A stretch of 64,000 bases of DNA from Glaciozyma antarctica PI12 (lineage: Eukaryota > Basidiomycota > Microbotryomycetes > Kriegeriales > Camptobasidiaceae), in assembly GCA_002917775.1 (NCBI GenBank), contig KZ627146.1:875678-939677 (forward strand), written 5' to 3'. Made by a program: the position numbers and the translations under genes. The notes beneath the pieces are model-generated. The model had not been told where the DNA came from, searched no databases, and saw nothing but the letters and a program-made list of their open reading frames with translations. How positions within the stretch are numbered: position 1 is the stretch's first letter; each line of letters begins with the position of its first letter. Shown here piece after piece: positions 45,445 to 56,758 of the stretch.

Positions 45445-46143
45445 TTAGGCGGCGTGACGGCGCTGCTCAGCGATGACACCAGTGAGCTCGTCGACCTGCG
45501 TCAAGCTGGTCAGTTCCCAGTCCTTGCGATTTGAAGGGGTCGGGGGAACGCACCTTCCTCTTCGCCCGACGGAGTGTGCCGAGCTGTATGGGGAGAACAG
45601 AGGTCAGCTATCCCGTCCCTCGAGGTACCTCTACCGCTCTTCAACAATCTCCGCTCCAACGCCAATCGATATCTCCACTCACCCTCTTCTTCGTAAGCTT
45701 GCGCGCCTTCTTGTCCTGCAGGAGAGAAAAAATCGTCAGCCCTCCCGTCTCATCTCGCGGTCCCTCCCTCCATCTCGCGGTCCAGCCCTCCCCCCAATCC
45801 CAGGGCAACGTATAGAAACGACAGAACGCACCTTGGAGTTCCTGATGAGCTCCATAACACGCCTCTCGTACGGTGCGAATCCAGCGACCTCACGAACGAT
45901 CGCCTTGACGAACGCGGTGCGGGCCGACGACTTGCCCTTCCTGTTGGAGTGCTTGGCGGGGAGCGCACGGGCGACGGTAGGGTGACCCTTGTTGAGTCCC
46001 CAGGGGAGGTCTGCGCGAGCAGTAGTTCGTTAGCGCCTTGCGTTCGGTTCGGTTTGTGGGCGGTTCGAGGGCGTTGGGGCGGGAGAGTCGAGGGGGCGGA
46101 AGGACGGGCATGAGGACGTACTCGACCTCGCAACAGCAGCCAT
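45445..46143 (-). CDS. RPL36: 60S ribosomal protein eL36
   Basis: Structural protein of the large ribosomal subunit. Exon 1 encodes MAAVARS plus one base; after an intron, the second exon gives [20 protein letters not shown] and [20 protein letters not shown] followed by MELIRNSK. Short exons then encode [21 protein letters not shown] and [16 protein letters not shown] with the stop at 45445-45447. The GFAPYERR block is diagnostic for eL36. About 100 aa. Five exons with introns of 55-100 nt; the 3' acceptor is placed at GACGCAG just before GTCGACGAG because it keeps the frame and the conserved KRK-(V/R)-(D/E)EL junction. Confidence 0.92.
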
Positions 46144-46625
46144 TTGATGAGTCGATGGAGTAAAGAAGCACGAAGGGAAGCAAGAGAGTCGCCTCAGAGG
46201 GAGTTTGCTGTGAGATGGCGAAATTCGAATCCGCGTCCGATTTTCTCAGAGGTCGAAGGGCTCGCTTCCTTTTCTCTTCTTTCCTCTCGTTCGTGTCTCT
46301 CCCTCTCGACCCAAGTCGTAAGTGCGCTCGTAGTACAGCTGATGCGGTCTGCTCGGGTGCGGGAGAAGGAATCGAGGAGGGCGGGGACGGAACCGGCGAG
46401 GGAGGGAGGGGGGAGACCAGGACAGCATTTTTCGTTGGGAGGACGACGAAGGGCTGGTGGGAGGGACGGGGAGGGCACAGGAGGAGCATCCAGGAGAAGG
46501 GAAGGACAGTATCGAAAGGGGGGAGGGCTGGGCGAAATTATTAAGAGGGGCAGGGGAGGAGACGACGACCAGGGACGCACCTCCATGAGACGACGAAGCT
46601 GACACTTTGCCCTGCACAGTCAACG
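46144..46625. promoter_or_regulatory. Shared promoter region of the divergent ribosomal protein genes eL36 and eL6
   Basis: 482 bp separate two ATGs pointing away from each other, both for large-subunit ribosomal proteins. Joint regulation is likely. The region has purine-rich tracts towards the eL6 side (about 46370-46560) and a pyrimidine-rich stretch (about 46255-46310). No named ribosomal-gene box could be fixed by eye. Confidence 0.55.
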
Positions 46626-47409
46626 ATGGCACGCAACACGGACGTCTCCGCCCACATCGGCAAGCTCTCCCGCTCGGCCGTCTTCTCCAAGAAGGGGCTC
46701 TACAAGCGCAAGCACGCCGCCCCCGCTGCGGCCCCTGCTCCCGCCGCTGAGACCAAGACCGTCACCATCGGCGGCAAGGCCAACGGCACCACCCGCGTTG
46801 TCCCCACCACCCCTGCCCCCGCCTACTACCCCTCCGAGGACGTCAAGGCCCCCAAGGCGTCTCGCAAGACTCTCCGCCCCACCAAGCTCCGCTCGACCAT
46901 CACCCCCGGAACCGTCCTCATCCTCCTCGCCGGCCGCTTCCGTGGCAAGCGTGTCGTGTTCCTCAAGCAGCTCGAGGGCAGCGGTCTCCTCCTCGTTACC
47001 GGACCCTTCAAGGTCAACGGTGTCCCCTTGAGGAGGGTCAACCAGGCGTACGTTATCGCTACCTCCACCAAGGTCGATATCGCCTCCCTCTCCGTGCGTT
47101 CATTTTTACGCTGCGCCTAATGTGGCCTTGCAGCTAACTCGTCGCCCCTCGCAGGTTGACGCCAAGTTCAACGACGCCTACTTCTCCAAGGACAAGTCCT
47201 CTTCCCGCAACGGAACCGAGGCCGAGTTCTTCAAGGCTTCCGGCGAGAAGGCCGAGAAGAAGGCGTTCCCCGAGTCCAAGGCGGTGGACCAGAAGACGGT
47301 CGACAAGGAGGTTCTCGCCGCGATCGCGCAGACCCCCAACCTCAACAAGTACCTCGGAGCGACGTTCGGATTGAGCAAGGGCCAGCACCCCCATCTCCTC
47401 AAGTTCTGA
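46626..47409 (+). CDS. RPL6: 60S ribosomal protein eL6
   Basis: Large-subunit ribosomal protein. Exon 1 46626-47093, intron 47094-47154, exon 2 47155-47409. It begins [20 protein letters not shown], with an Ala/Pro-rich basic N-terminus, and contains the KOW-like core [40 protein letters not shown] and [20 protein letters not shown], then an acidic-basic C-terminus ending [15 protein letters not shown]. About 240 aa. All of these blocks are typical of eL6. Codon use is strongly biased towards C-ending codons (GCC, AAG, CTC), as expected for a highly expressed gene. Confidence 0.95.
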
Positions 47410-48251
47410 ACGGGCGTTAGGGGTTTGGAGGAATCGACGGACGGAGCTGTAGGAGGGAACGGGGTGGAGATGGAGAAGATGGCGAGGGAGGAGGAGGGCA
47501 ACCATACCCTTTTCGGAACTCGTTGATCTGGTGATATGCTGCTATGAGACCCATAGGAGCACGCTGTCCGACTTGAGAGAGAGAGAGAGAGAGGAGATTC
47601 GCTGGCGCCCTTGCTTCAGCTGTCGCGCGTCAAGTCGACTTGGGGACGACTCTCTCCCTCCTCCCTTCTCCTCGACTCGTCTTTACCGCACCACCGACAG
47701 CAGCTGCTCAGTCGCCAGCTCCTGCATAGCCCTCTCGTCAGCCGGCGCAGGACCTGGGACACCGCGAACGCCAGACGAGGACGCAACTCCGCTCTCAACC
47801 TGCCTCGACGCCCTTCGTTCGCCAACCCAGGGGGCTCTCGCTCACCTTTTGCGCCAGAACGAGAGGCATCTACTCGCTCAGCTCCTCTACTAGCGGCGCT
47901 CCTCCCTCACTCGACGTCCACCTTCCACCTCTCCGCTTCGAGCTTTCGCGAGGGTCCCCGCGTTCACGTAACTCGACCTCGCCAGCAGATCTCGTCGAGG
48001 TACAGCAGTTGCTGAGTACCGACGCGACTTAGCGAAGTTAGCACCCTCATGTGTGAGTCCATCGCCACCTCGAGGAAGCTTCTGGCTCAGTGAGGACCCG
48101 TGCACCAAGCTTGACACTCCCACCACCTCTCCCCAGCTCGCTGCAAGCCTTAGTTTACACCGACATCACCTCCTCCCCGTCGACAGTGTCTTCGCCGCTC
48201 ATCAAGGTGTGCATCGCTCTCTGAGGAGCGTGCGACCCCTTGAGCTAATCC
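47410..48251. other. Gap between RPL6 and the RdRP gene with a (GA)n microsatellite
   Basis: Contains a GA dinucleotide run at about 47575-47593. Ser/Arg-rich open frames (47611-48015 and others) lack resemblance to known proteins but could include 5' exons of the RdRP gene, because a GTGAGT donor-like site follows an ATG at about 48050. Nothing firm can be annotated. Confidence 0.4.
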
Positions 48252-51200
48252 TTGCCGAACGCAGATGCCACCCGCAAGCTCCTTCAGCCGCCCCTCTGCG
48301 CGACAAGGAAGCACGCAAAGATTTATCAGCACCGCTCGGTCAGAGTCGTCCGCTACCTTGCGAGGACCGCAAGACCCAAGACCTCCCGGACCTCCCATCC
48401 GAGTCGACTCAACGCCACCCCTCCCTCCTCCCCAACCCTCGCCCTCTCCCCTAACCAACGGAGTCTTCCCATACGCGACTTGCCACCTCATCAAGGAGGT
48501 AACCCGGGGATCTCGCGCAGCAACCCTCCTCGTCCTCGTGGACCACCTCCGTTCCGCCACTCTTCGAACGGCTTTGGGAAGCCGCCAAAATCAACCTCCC
48601 TCCCTGCGCCTCGTCATATCGTCCTTCCAGCTCCAGGCCCATACCGAGGACCGCCGAGGAAGGGAAGGAGCGTCGTCGCCATCTCGTTCGGCGTCCTCTG
48701 GCGCGACGGCGTCTTCTCGTCGGAGCTCGAGGTTTCTCTCGAGGACGGGCACATGGAGATCAACAAGAACGGAGCGTACCTCGTGATCACCGGAGACGGC
48801 TTCGGCAACAGCCCAGCTTCTACTTGAGCGATCCGCATCGTCGTCTCCTTCGATTCCATCGAAAGCATCCGCACCGACTCCCCCAGCGCCTTCCTCGACC
48901 TCCTCTACTCGCCGTCCTTCGAGACTTACACCTCCTCTATTCCGGCGAAAATCGAACGGGCGAAGGCGTTCAGCAAAGCGCACCAGGAGCTCGGGGCGTT
49001 CGCCAATCGCCACCTCCGCGTCCAGTTCGCACACTCGCACGAACTCGTCAAGTTCTCGGCAGAGCTACCGACGCTCTCCCTACCTCCAGCGCTCGTACGA
49101 CGAGTCCCAGTCGAACAGCGACGTGTCTACGCCCCGGCGCACCTCTCGCAGCTTCGCGCGTGGTTCTCCTCTATCGACGTTCGACTCGCTTTTCAACTCG
49201 AAGGAGCGCTTCACGAGGGAACGCTCAGCCCTCAGGAGATTATCGCGCTCGAGGACGATCTCGCGGAGATCTACGCAGAACTCCGTGAGGCGAACGAGCC
49301 GGACGCGGGTCGCGTCGTCGAGGCAGTTTTGACGGAGTTGCGAGCGAGGTCGGTCGCCGAGCAGTCCGAACGCAGGATGGACAACTTCCCGACCTACGGC
49401 GCTCTCCCCCAGCCCACTACTCCCAGCTCTTCCCCTCTCGACATCTCCCAGCTCCTCCAGTCCGCCACGGAGACCGTCGTACTCGGTCGCGCTCGCCTCG
49501 AAGTCCCCCGTGACGAGAATTCCATCCTCTGTCGCCACGTCACGATCACTCCGACCTCGATGCACTTCGAAGGGCCGTTCATCGAATCCAGCAACGCGAT
49601 CGTTCGACGCTACCCGGCGGGGCAGGATTACTTCCTGCGGGTCTCGTTCGTCGAGGAGGACACGACGAAGCTCCAGGCCAGCCGCTGGGGCGTCTCGCCC
49701 GATTCCGTGCGCCAACTCGTCCTCCCTCCCCTCCTCAACGGCCTCGACGTGTCGGGTCGCGACTACCAATTCCTCGGGTACTCGCAGTCCTCCCTCAAGA
49801 GCCACTCCGTCTGGCTCGTCGCGCCTTTCGAAGGAGCGGAGGAGGGACCTGGCTTCGAGGGGGCGAGGGACGAGGACGGCGACTTGATCGTTCATCAGTT
49901 GATCTCAGCGGCGGATATTAGGAACTCGTTCGGCAACTTTGAGAACATTGAGGACCAGCCGACGATGTATGGAGCTCGGCTTTCGCAAGGGTTTACGGCG
50001 TCGAAAATCTCGTGCTCGCTTCGCAAGGAGGACATTATCGCTCTCGGGGACATCGAGGAGTTTGACAACCTCGGGGTGGTGAGCTTCTTTATCACCTCAA
50101 GCCTTTTCGGCTTCGCTAATCTGCCTTTGCGCATAGCTCATGGTGAACTTCTCCGACGGTGCGGGGACCATGTCGAAGAAGTCTGCAGCGTCCTTCTTCC
50201 GTCGCTCGCCGCTAATTCTTCGCATCCAGGCTTCGCGATCTCATCTGGGACGGTCTCAGCACCAGCAGAAATCCGAGCGAGCGCAACTCTACTCCTTCGG
50301 ACGTGTACCAGATACGAATTGGCGGATACAAGGGGATCGTTGTGTTCGACCAGTCTTCTTCCGTACGAGTGATTCCGAGCTTTGGTCTTCAATCGCTGAT
50401 TCGTGCTCTCTTCCTGCAGATACCAAGTTCGAATAGGCTTGCGCGAGTCGATGAGGAAGTTCGAAGGGCTGCATGATGATTGGCAAATCTCCTCGCTACC
50501 GAAATCGTCTCGTTCGCTGATTTGGCCATCGCAGGCAATCGCGATTGTGCGCTTCCTTCCTTGCTACTAAGCTTGGAAACCCTAATCGTCTCTCCTCTTC
50601 AGTACGCTCAACATCGCCGAGGACTTCACGCGCCCAGCGAGGCTGTTCATGAATCGATCTTTAATCTCCGCCCTCGACGATCTGGGAGTCCCTACCGCGG
50701 CGTTCCTCACCCTCCTCCACGCAGCCGTCCAGTAGATCGAAGACGCGAGGAAAGACTACACCAACGCGCGCCATCTCCTCGCCCTCTTAAGATCTCGGAA
50801 GGAGTCTGTGGCTCCAACGCCTGGTCGCGGCTCTCGACAACTTCGCAAGCCTTGGAAGCTCTCTCCTTCTAGATGAGCCCTTCCTTCGTCTCTTGATGGG
50901 AGTGTGAGGTTCGTCGAGTGAGTATCTCAGGGACTTGCGCGCTCAGAGCTTCGCTGACGTCGCACTGTCTCCAGTCCTCAAGCGCTTCAAGATGTCGATG
51001 AGGCTCCCACTTCCCAGCTGCTACACTCTCGTCGGCGTTTCAGATCAAGACCGATGGCTCCGGGAAGACGAGGTGTACGCCTGCGTGGCTGAAGACGGAA
51101 AGGCGCCGGTGTGGATTACGGGACGAATCGCCATCACGAGGTCACCGACGCTGGACGCTGGTGATGTGTGAGCATTCTCGCTAGGCTTTGTTTTAATGAA

Positions 51201-53055
51201 CGCTGATTTGTTCTCAGGCGAATCGTTCACGCGGTTGGGAAGCTGCCCGAGTACGAGAACCCGCGATTTAAGAGCCTTCGTAACTGCGTCGTCCTTCCTT
51301 CAGTCGGTGAGCACTTTGTACGACGTTCATGTAGCGTCAACTATTCTGATACGAATGCTTTACAGAGAAGCGTTCGCTTGCTTCGCAGATGGGAGGAGGA
51401 GGTAGGTCGCGAGCGGCAGTTTCGGTCGTAGGTCGTAGGCTGACATTCCACCGCACAGATCTCGACGGAGATCGCTACCAGGTATCTACACGCAATTTCT
51501 CTCAGCCTCCAGCTACTAAAACCTTCTCGCAGCTCATCACTATCGAATCTCTCATCCCGGATCGTCAACAAGAGCCCGGCGCTCACACCTCTCATCCTCC
51601 TCGCCGCCTCGGTCGCCCCTCCACCATCGACGACGTCGCGCACGCGTTCGTAGACTGGATCAACAACGAAACCGTCGGCGTAATCTCCATCACCCACCTC
51701 AAGCTGGCGGACAGTTCACCCCTCCACGGCGCGGATCCCCGAGCGAAAAAGCTCGCAGAGCTCCACTCCCGCGCGGTGGACTACGTCAAGGTTAATGTCG
51801 CGCAGCCTGCTCTCCGTACTCTTGCTGACGATTGGCTTGCCTCGCCTCTCGAATCATTAGACCGGAAACGTCGTCAAGCTCGAGGACATTCCAAAGGTTC
51901 ACGGCAAGCGTCCCGACTTCCTGAAGAATGACGACGAGAGCGCGAAGGACAGTGACTTCTATGAGTCGCAGAGAGCTCTCGGAGTTATCTACCGTGCCGT
52001 CCCAGATCCGAGCATCAGGTTCGGCGAGCAGGACGTCCTCCCCGACGCCAAAGACGATTCGTCGTCTCCGGCTTTCCTAGAGCTGCGACGGGCCGTCGAA
52101 TCGAAGCTCAGTAGCCGCCTCGACTTCCAGCCCCTCGATATTGACGACGATCACGCTCCACCTATCATCGACTACTTCTGCGCCACCCTCCTCCAAATCG
52201 CCACCGTCTTCAACTTCCCTCGTCGTCCGGGCCGTCACCTCTCCGAAGCAGAAGCGTTCCTCGGCACGATCCTCTGCCGCTCGCGTCGGGATAACCAGGG
52301 GAGGAAGCAAGCCGTCTCGTCGCTCATCGAGCAAACCGCGCGACTCGCCGGCACCGTCGAAGCAGCGCTTTACGCCAACCTCTCGCCTCCAGACCGCCTG
52401 CGCATGCTCTGGGCGAGCTGGACGTGCGCGCTCGAATCCGACGAACGGAAGTTCGGCATCAAGTCCTTCCGGTGGATGAGCGCAGCGATGCTCCTCGAGG
52501 CGATGGCGCAGTACGAGCAGCTCGAATCTCCGCCCTCGCCCTCCCGTCCCCCTCCTATCCCTCCCGTCGTCCTGCCGTCCCGTCCTCCTCGTCGGGCCCC
52601 GCCACCGCCACTCAGCCACGCGCCGACGACGACGCAGCTTCCTCGAAAGGTCCCCAAAGCGAAGAAGAAGGCCGACCTCGCGAGCCAAGCGCGGTACTAC
52701 GCTGCAGAAGTGAGTCGTTCTCGTTCCTTTGTTTTCCCGTGTAGGTCAAGCTGACGATACGTTGCAGCGGTGGAGAATCGAAAATTCCGCTCCGGAACCG
52801 CCGAGGACGGGAAACGACGAGGCGACTTCGCAAGCAGGAGGAATTGGCGACGCCTCGCAGTCGCGAACGGTGGGGTCGAGCAGCGAGGAGTCGGTGACGA
52901 CGCGCGGTGGAGGGGCGAGCACGTCGGGCTGGGGGAGTTGGGGGTCGATTGATGGGGATGTTGGGAGCTCGAGCAGGCGGGGACTGGGAGGGAGCGGGTC
53001 GGGGAGGGGAGCGGACAAGGAAGTGGTGGTGAAGGACCCGTGGGAGGGGTGGTGA
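48252..53055 (+). pseudogene. RNAi-type RNA-dependent RNA polymerase (QDE-1/RDR family), interrupted
   Basis: A host RDR, the enzyme that makes double-stranded RNA for silencing. Coding blocks in order: FGVLWRDGVFSSELEVSLED (from about 48690), VVSFDSIESIRTDSPSAFLD, FLRVSFVEEDTTKLQ, GRDYQFLGYSQSSLKSHSVW, DQPTMYGARLSQGFTAS, LMVNFSDGAGTMSKKSAA, DVYQIRIGGYKGIVVFD, NRSLISALDDLGVPTAAF, LVGVSDQDRWLREDEVYAC, TRSPTLDAGDVRIVHAVG, and the catalytic MGGGDLDGDRYQ formed across the intron near 51405-51460. After it come AVDYVKTGNVVKLEDIPKVH and a helical C-terminal domain. The tail is Gly/Ser-rich with GWGSWGS and DPWEGW. About four interruptions occur, mostly in one short central stretch (50.6-50.9 kb) and one near the N-terminus, so a complete polymerase is unlikely unless they are sequence errors. 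The 5' end is uncertain. Confidence 0.75.
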
Positions 53056-53323
53056 GGAGGACAGGTGGCTTGGCTTGATAGGAGAGAGGTTGAAACTGGG
53101 CTTCGTCGGGGCTTGAGGAACGAGCAAAACGGATATGACGCTGGAGAGGAAGCTTGCCAACGGCGACGCTCTCCTAGAACGTGTTGGGCGAGCAGCTGTT
53201 CCTGAGCCCCTCGAGTGCTTAGAGGCGGAAATAATGTATAACAAAGGACGACTGCGAGGTAGGCGGTCAGCTCAGCTCCTCCCTCCTCCAAGAGCTCACT
53301 CACCTAATGCAACATGGCGACAC

Positions 53324-54431
53324 TTACGCCGCCTCGATATCTGCCATCTCAACGTCCTCGCCCACCAGAGCCTCCTTCTCCGTCGTCCGTGCATCCTTTC
53401 CCACCACTTCAGCGGCCGACTGCTCCTCGCCTCCGCCAGCTGTACCCTCCGCTGCGCCCTCCACCGCGCCCTCCATCGCATCCTCTCCCTCTCCAACCGT
53501 AGCTTCCACCGCCTTCTCAAGCTCTACCACCTCCATCTCCACCTCTTCCTCCGCGGCAGGCACCTCCTCCACCTCCTTCGCAGCCGAACCGCGTCCCTTC
53601 CTTCCCTTCTTCCCGCCCCTCGACCTCGCAGGAGTTTTAGGCGCCGGTGTTCCCTTCACGCTTGGTGTTGGCGGAAGGGGTTCGGAGGTCGAGGCGATCG
53701 CAGCGGGCGTAGGGAGGGGAGGGAGAAGGAGTGGCAGAGGTTCGGCAAGGGAGGGGACCTCGTGCATCTTGTGATCCCATTTGCCGGCTTTGATTTCGTC
53801 TATCTCGGAGTACGCGATACTGTTTCCGTTGTTGGCTTGCGATTGGGAGAGGGGGGGAGAGGGCGTACCGGAACTTGATCTGTTCGAGCTCCATGAGCTC
53901 GTGGAGCTCTCCTACGCGCTGAAAGTAGTACTTTCTCGCGACTTTAACTAGCTCTGGAGCTGTGGGAGATACTCAGTACGTTTTGCGAGGCGGAGAGGGG
54001 ACGGCGGGCGAACCATTCACTGCGTAGGGAAGGGAGCTGAGAGAGGGTCAGCTGGGTCTCGACGGAGAGGAAGAGCGACGCACGGATCCAGCTCAAGCTC
54101 CTTCATCAGCGCCGTGTACACCTTGGTACATTTCTGCAGCAGCGCGTCAGCTCCAGGGCCCTCCCATACCTCCAGCCCAACTCACGTCCGCATTGAAGAA
54201 GTTCCTCCCGCGCTCCTTGAGCAACGCATGTCCCTGCAAGAGCTTTGCTACGCCTTTGAAATCCTGGGAGCCGAGTTCGTACGTCGCCTGAGCGACAAGG
54301 AGCTTCTCTGTCACGGAGAGGGAGGAGAGCAGCGCGAGCTCGGCGGGGAGGAGGGAGAAGGGCGAGGCGGCTGAGGTTTCTGAGGCGGGCTCCTCAGAAG
54401 GCGGTGGAGCGGAGGCTGCAGCTGCTGCCAT
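53324..54431 (-). CDS. BRD8/Eaf-like subunit of a NuA4/SWR1-type chromatin complex
   Basis: Start at 54431 gives MAAAAASAPPP; an upstream in-frame ATG at 54476 is possible. The N-terminal SANT-like region reads LSSLSVTEKLLVAQATYELG, SQDFKGVAKLLQGHALLKER, GRNFFNAD, then after an intron KCTKVYTALMKELELDP. A helix follows, VARKYYFQRVGELHELMELE, and the short element EIDEIKAGKWDHKMHEVPS. The order SANT-like block, RVxELxxLI helix, EIxxIKxGxWD is that of BRD8 and yeast relatives in histone acetyltransferase complexes. The C-terminal half is Pro/Ala-rich, with a basic KKGRKGRG patch and a strongly acidic tail ending EMADIEAA. No bromodomain is visible, as in several fungal homologues. About 280 aa. 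Confidence 0.7.
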
Positions 54432-54804
54432 TTCGTGTGGCGCGGCGAGGAAGGAAGGCCGCGTGGAGGAGGTCAAGAGGGGATCTGCTCGTTCGTCCGC
54501 AGGATGCCCACTCTCCGCCTTTCGACCCCATGTACTCTCCGCCGTACAGGCCGTAGTCGTAGCTGAAGACTAGGCAAACGTAGAGCTCGATTACCCAGTC
54601 ACTAGCAGCTCCGCCCCCTCCCCCGGCTCCCCCAACACCCGCCGCAAGTCTCCCTCCAGCTCGCCGCCACGCTGCCAGGCATCGTTAGTCAGCATGCCCA
54701 GGGCGTAGCTGGAGCAGATGCCGAAGGGACGAGAGCTCTCGGTCTTCCTCACAACGAGCGGCCCCAACACCTTCGCCTCGCACTTGTTCCCTCAACCACC
54801 CCGC
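54432..54804. other. Divergent gap between the BRD8-like gene and the nitrilase gene
   Basis: About 370 bp between divergent starts, so a shared promoter region. The frames present are continuations or shadows of the neighbouring genes. No specific element recognised. Confidence 0.4.
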
Positions 54805-56113
54805 ATGCCACGCCCTCTCCGTATCGCCCTCGTCCAGTTCTCCCCTCTCCAACCCTCCCACTCCCCAGCCGCCAGCGCACAAAACCTCGCCAAAGCCCAC
54901 TCCTTCGTCGTCGAAGCCGCCGGAGCAGGGGCAACTCTCGTTATCTTCCCGGAGTACTTTCTCTCGGGTGCGTTCTCCTCGCCTGTCAGCCAGCTGAAGC
55001 TATTACTGATGCACGATTCGCAGGCATCGTCGCGGAGGAGAAGCACTGGGGCCTCGCGCAGCGCGAGCACTCTCCTCAAGCTATCGCAGCTTCCTCGGCC
55101 GAAGCGCCTCACTGGCTCGAGACGTTCCGCCTCCTAGCGATCAAGCACGACGTAGATATCGTTCCTGGAACGATCGTGGAACGCGCGGAGGATCTGGTGG
55201 AGGGGAAGGCGACACTGAGCAATGTGGCGCATTACATTGATCGCAAGGGGAGGGTGCTGGGGAGGTAAGGCTGCGTCTGAAGGTGTGGGAGAGCGGGAGC
55301 TGATGGGTTGGGTGTAGTTACACGAAGAGGAATTTATGGTGGCCAGAGAAGGCGTACCTGACGCAGGAAGATGAAGAACATCAAGTGTTCAACACCGAAT
55401 TCGGGAGGGTCGGTCTCCTGATCTGTGAGTGCGCGTGCTGTGGCGAGCGAGACAGAGCTAACAATTTGCTGTACGTAGGTTGGGATATGGCGTGGCCTGA
55501 GGCATTCCGTGCTCTACAAGTACAAGGCGTTGATCTCGTCATGTACGTTCGCAAGCTCCTCCTCCGGGCCAAACTCTGACCAACCTCCTTCCTCCCCCTC
55601 CCCCTTCCCTTCTCCTCCTCTCCCTATCTCTCCCTTCAGCTGCCCAACTTACTGGACCTCTCTCGACGCCACCCCCGCCGGCCTCGCCCACAACCCCGAC
55701 AGCGAAGTGACCTACCTCGACTCGCTCATCATCACTCGCGCTTTTGAGAACGAATGCTGCGTCGCGTTTGTTAACGTCGGTGGCAAGGACGAGGAGAAGC
55801 TTGTCGAGGGGTGGATTGGAAGGAGTAAGGTCACGCTGCCGTTCAAGGGGGTTGTTGGCGAGGCGGTGAGTCTTTCGCTGGATCCTGCGCGGTGAAGGAG
55901 CTGACTTGAGTTTGGACAGGTTGGTGCGGCGGAACAGATGGTGGTGGTGGACGTTGATCTCTCGATCTTGAAGGTGAGTCTACCCTTCGCTCGCTCGCTG
56001 CTCGTTGTACTGAACGACCCTCGCAGGACGCGAGAGCGGTGTACGGCATTCGACGAGATCTCGTTACGAAGATGAAGGCTGCTGGGGCGTTGCCCGAGGG
56101 AGTCGAGCCCTGA
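54805..56113 (+). CDS. Carbon-nitrogen hydrolase (nitrilase superfamily)
   Basis: Hydrolyses a non-peptide C-N bond with a Glu-Lys-Cys triad. Start at 54805 (MPRPLRIALVQFSPLQP) fits the first strand of the fold. Triad: Glu in ATLVIFPEYFLSG (about 54950), Lys in GSYTKRNLWWPEK (about 55320), and Cys in VGLLICWDMAWPEAFRAL, split by the intron at about 55423-55480. Downstream VICPTYW, SLIITRAFENECCVAFVNVG and IGRSKVTLPFKG complete the family pattern. About 330 aa. At least six introns. The WWPEK and CWDMAWPE variants differ from Nit2 and from beta-ureidopropionase, so the substrate is open. A stop at 56111-56113 follows LPEGVEP. Confidence 0.85.
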
Positions 56114-56758
56114 GACAGCCGAACGTCTTCGCAAGCTCTGCTGCCGTCTCGTTCCGAATTTACAACTCTGCATTCGCAGATCGTTCGTAACTCGCTAGCT
56201 TGGATACCTGCTTCGTACTCTGCGTTATCTCTCGCCGAACGACTTGCCGCCCTCCAATCGCCCCCTTCGTGTTCGGGCAACATCTCCACGCCAGTCGCAC
56301 GACCCTAGACTCCGTAGACTCTAGGCACGTGCCCGTCCCTGCTTTCTCAACGGTGATGGCGATCACGAGACTGCTTCCGATGGATTACGTCGTCTTTCAG
56401 CAGGCGTTGAGCGAGGAGGAAGTCGTCGTTGCGAAGGAGAGGAATGGGAGGAGAGGGGACTCGGAGAAGGAGGAGAGTTGTGCGGAGGCGTCGCAGGAGC
56501 TTGGAATAAACAGCAGAATGTAGCGTATCCTCACACGTAGCAGAATCGGTCGCAGAGAGCAGAGCAGGCGAAGGTTCGTGAGCCCGCTCTCCGGAGGGCA
56601 AGTCGATCGTCCCCCACGTGCTGGCTGGGGCACGCGCAGAACCGACCTGGGGAGACTCTCCTTCTGCCACAACGCGACAACGACCTTGGATCCATCTTAT
56701 CAGTGCTTACCCACCCCTCGCTCCTGCGAACACGCCCCAGTGGACAGCGCCTCCTACG
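56114..56758. other. Gap between the nitrilase gene and PPN1, no gene supported
   Basis: About 645 bp. A plus-strand frame (56200-56523) has a Val/Glu-rich stretch but no family resemblance. Two CACGTG boxes occur (near 56327 and 56612), a motif bound by fungal bHLH factors including phosphate regulators; the second lies about 150 bp upstream of the polyphosphatase start. This is suggestive only. Confidence 0.35.

Noticed and set aside
46215-46235. TTCGAATCC string as a tRNA T-loop
   Set aside because: No acceptor or anticodon stem can be formed around it.
48591-49895. Minus-strand frames opposite the RdRP gene
   Set aside because: Arg/Glu/Val-rich antisense shadows; the plus strand carries the family motifs.
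48252-53055. RdRP as a captured RNA virus polymerase
   Set aside because: The motif set (FLRVSF, YGARLSQGF, NFSDGAG, IRIGGYKG, DLDGD) is that of the cellular RDR/QDE-1 family, and the gene has many host-type introns.
53135-53878. Plus-strand 247-codon open frame
   Set aside because: Antisense to the BRD8-like gene; His/Leu/Arg-rich composition is typical of a shadow.
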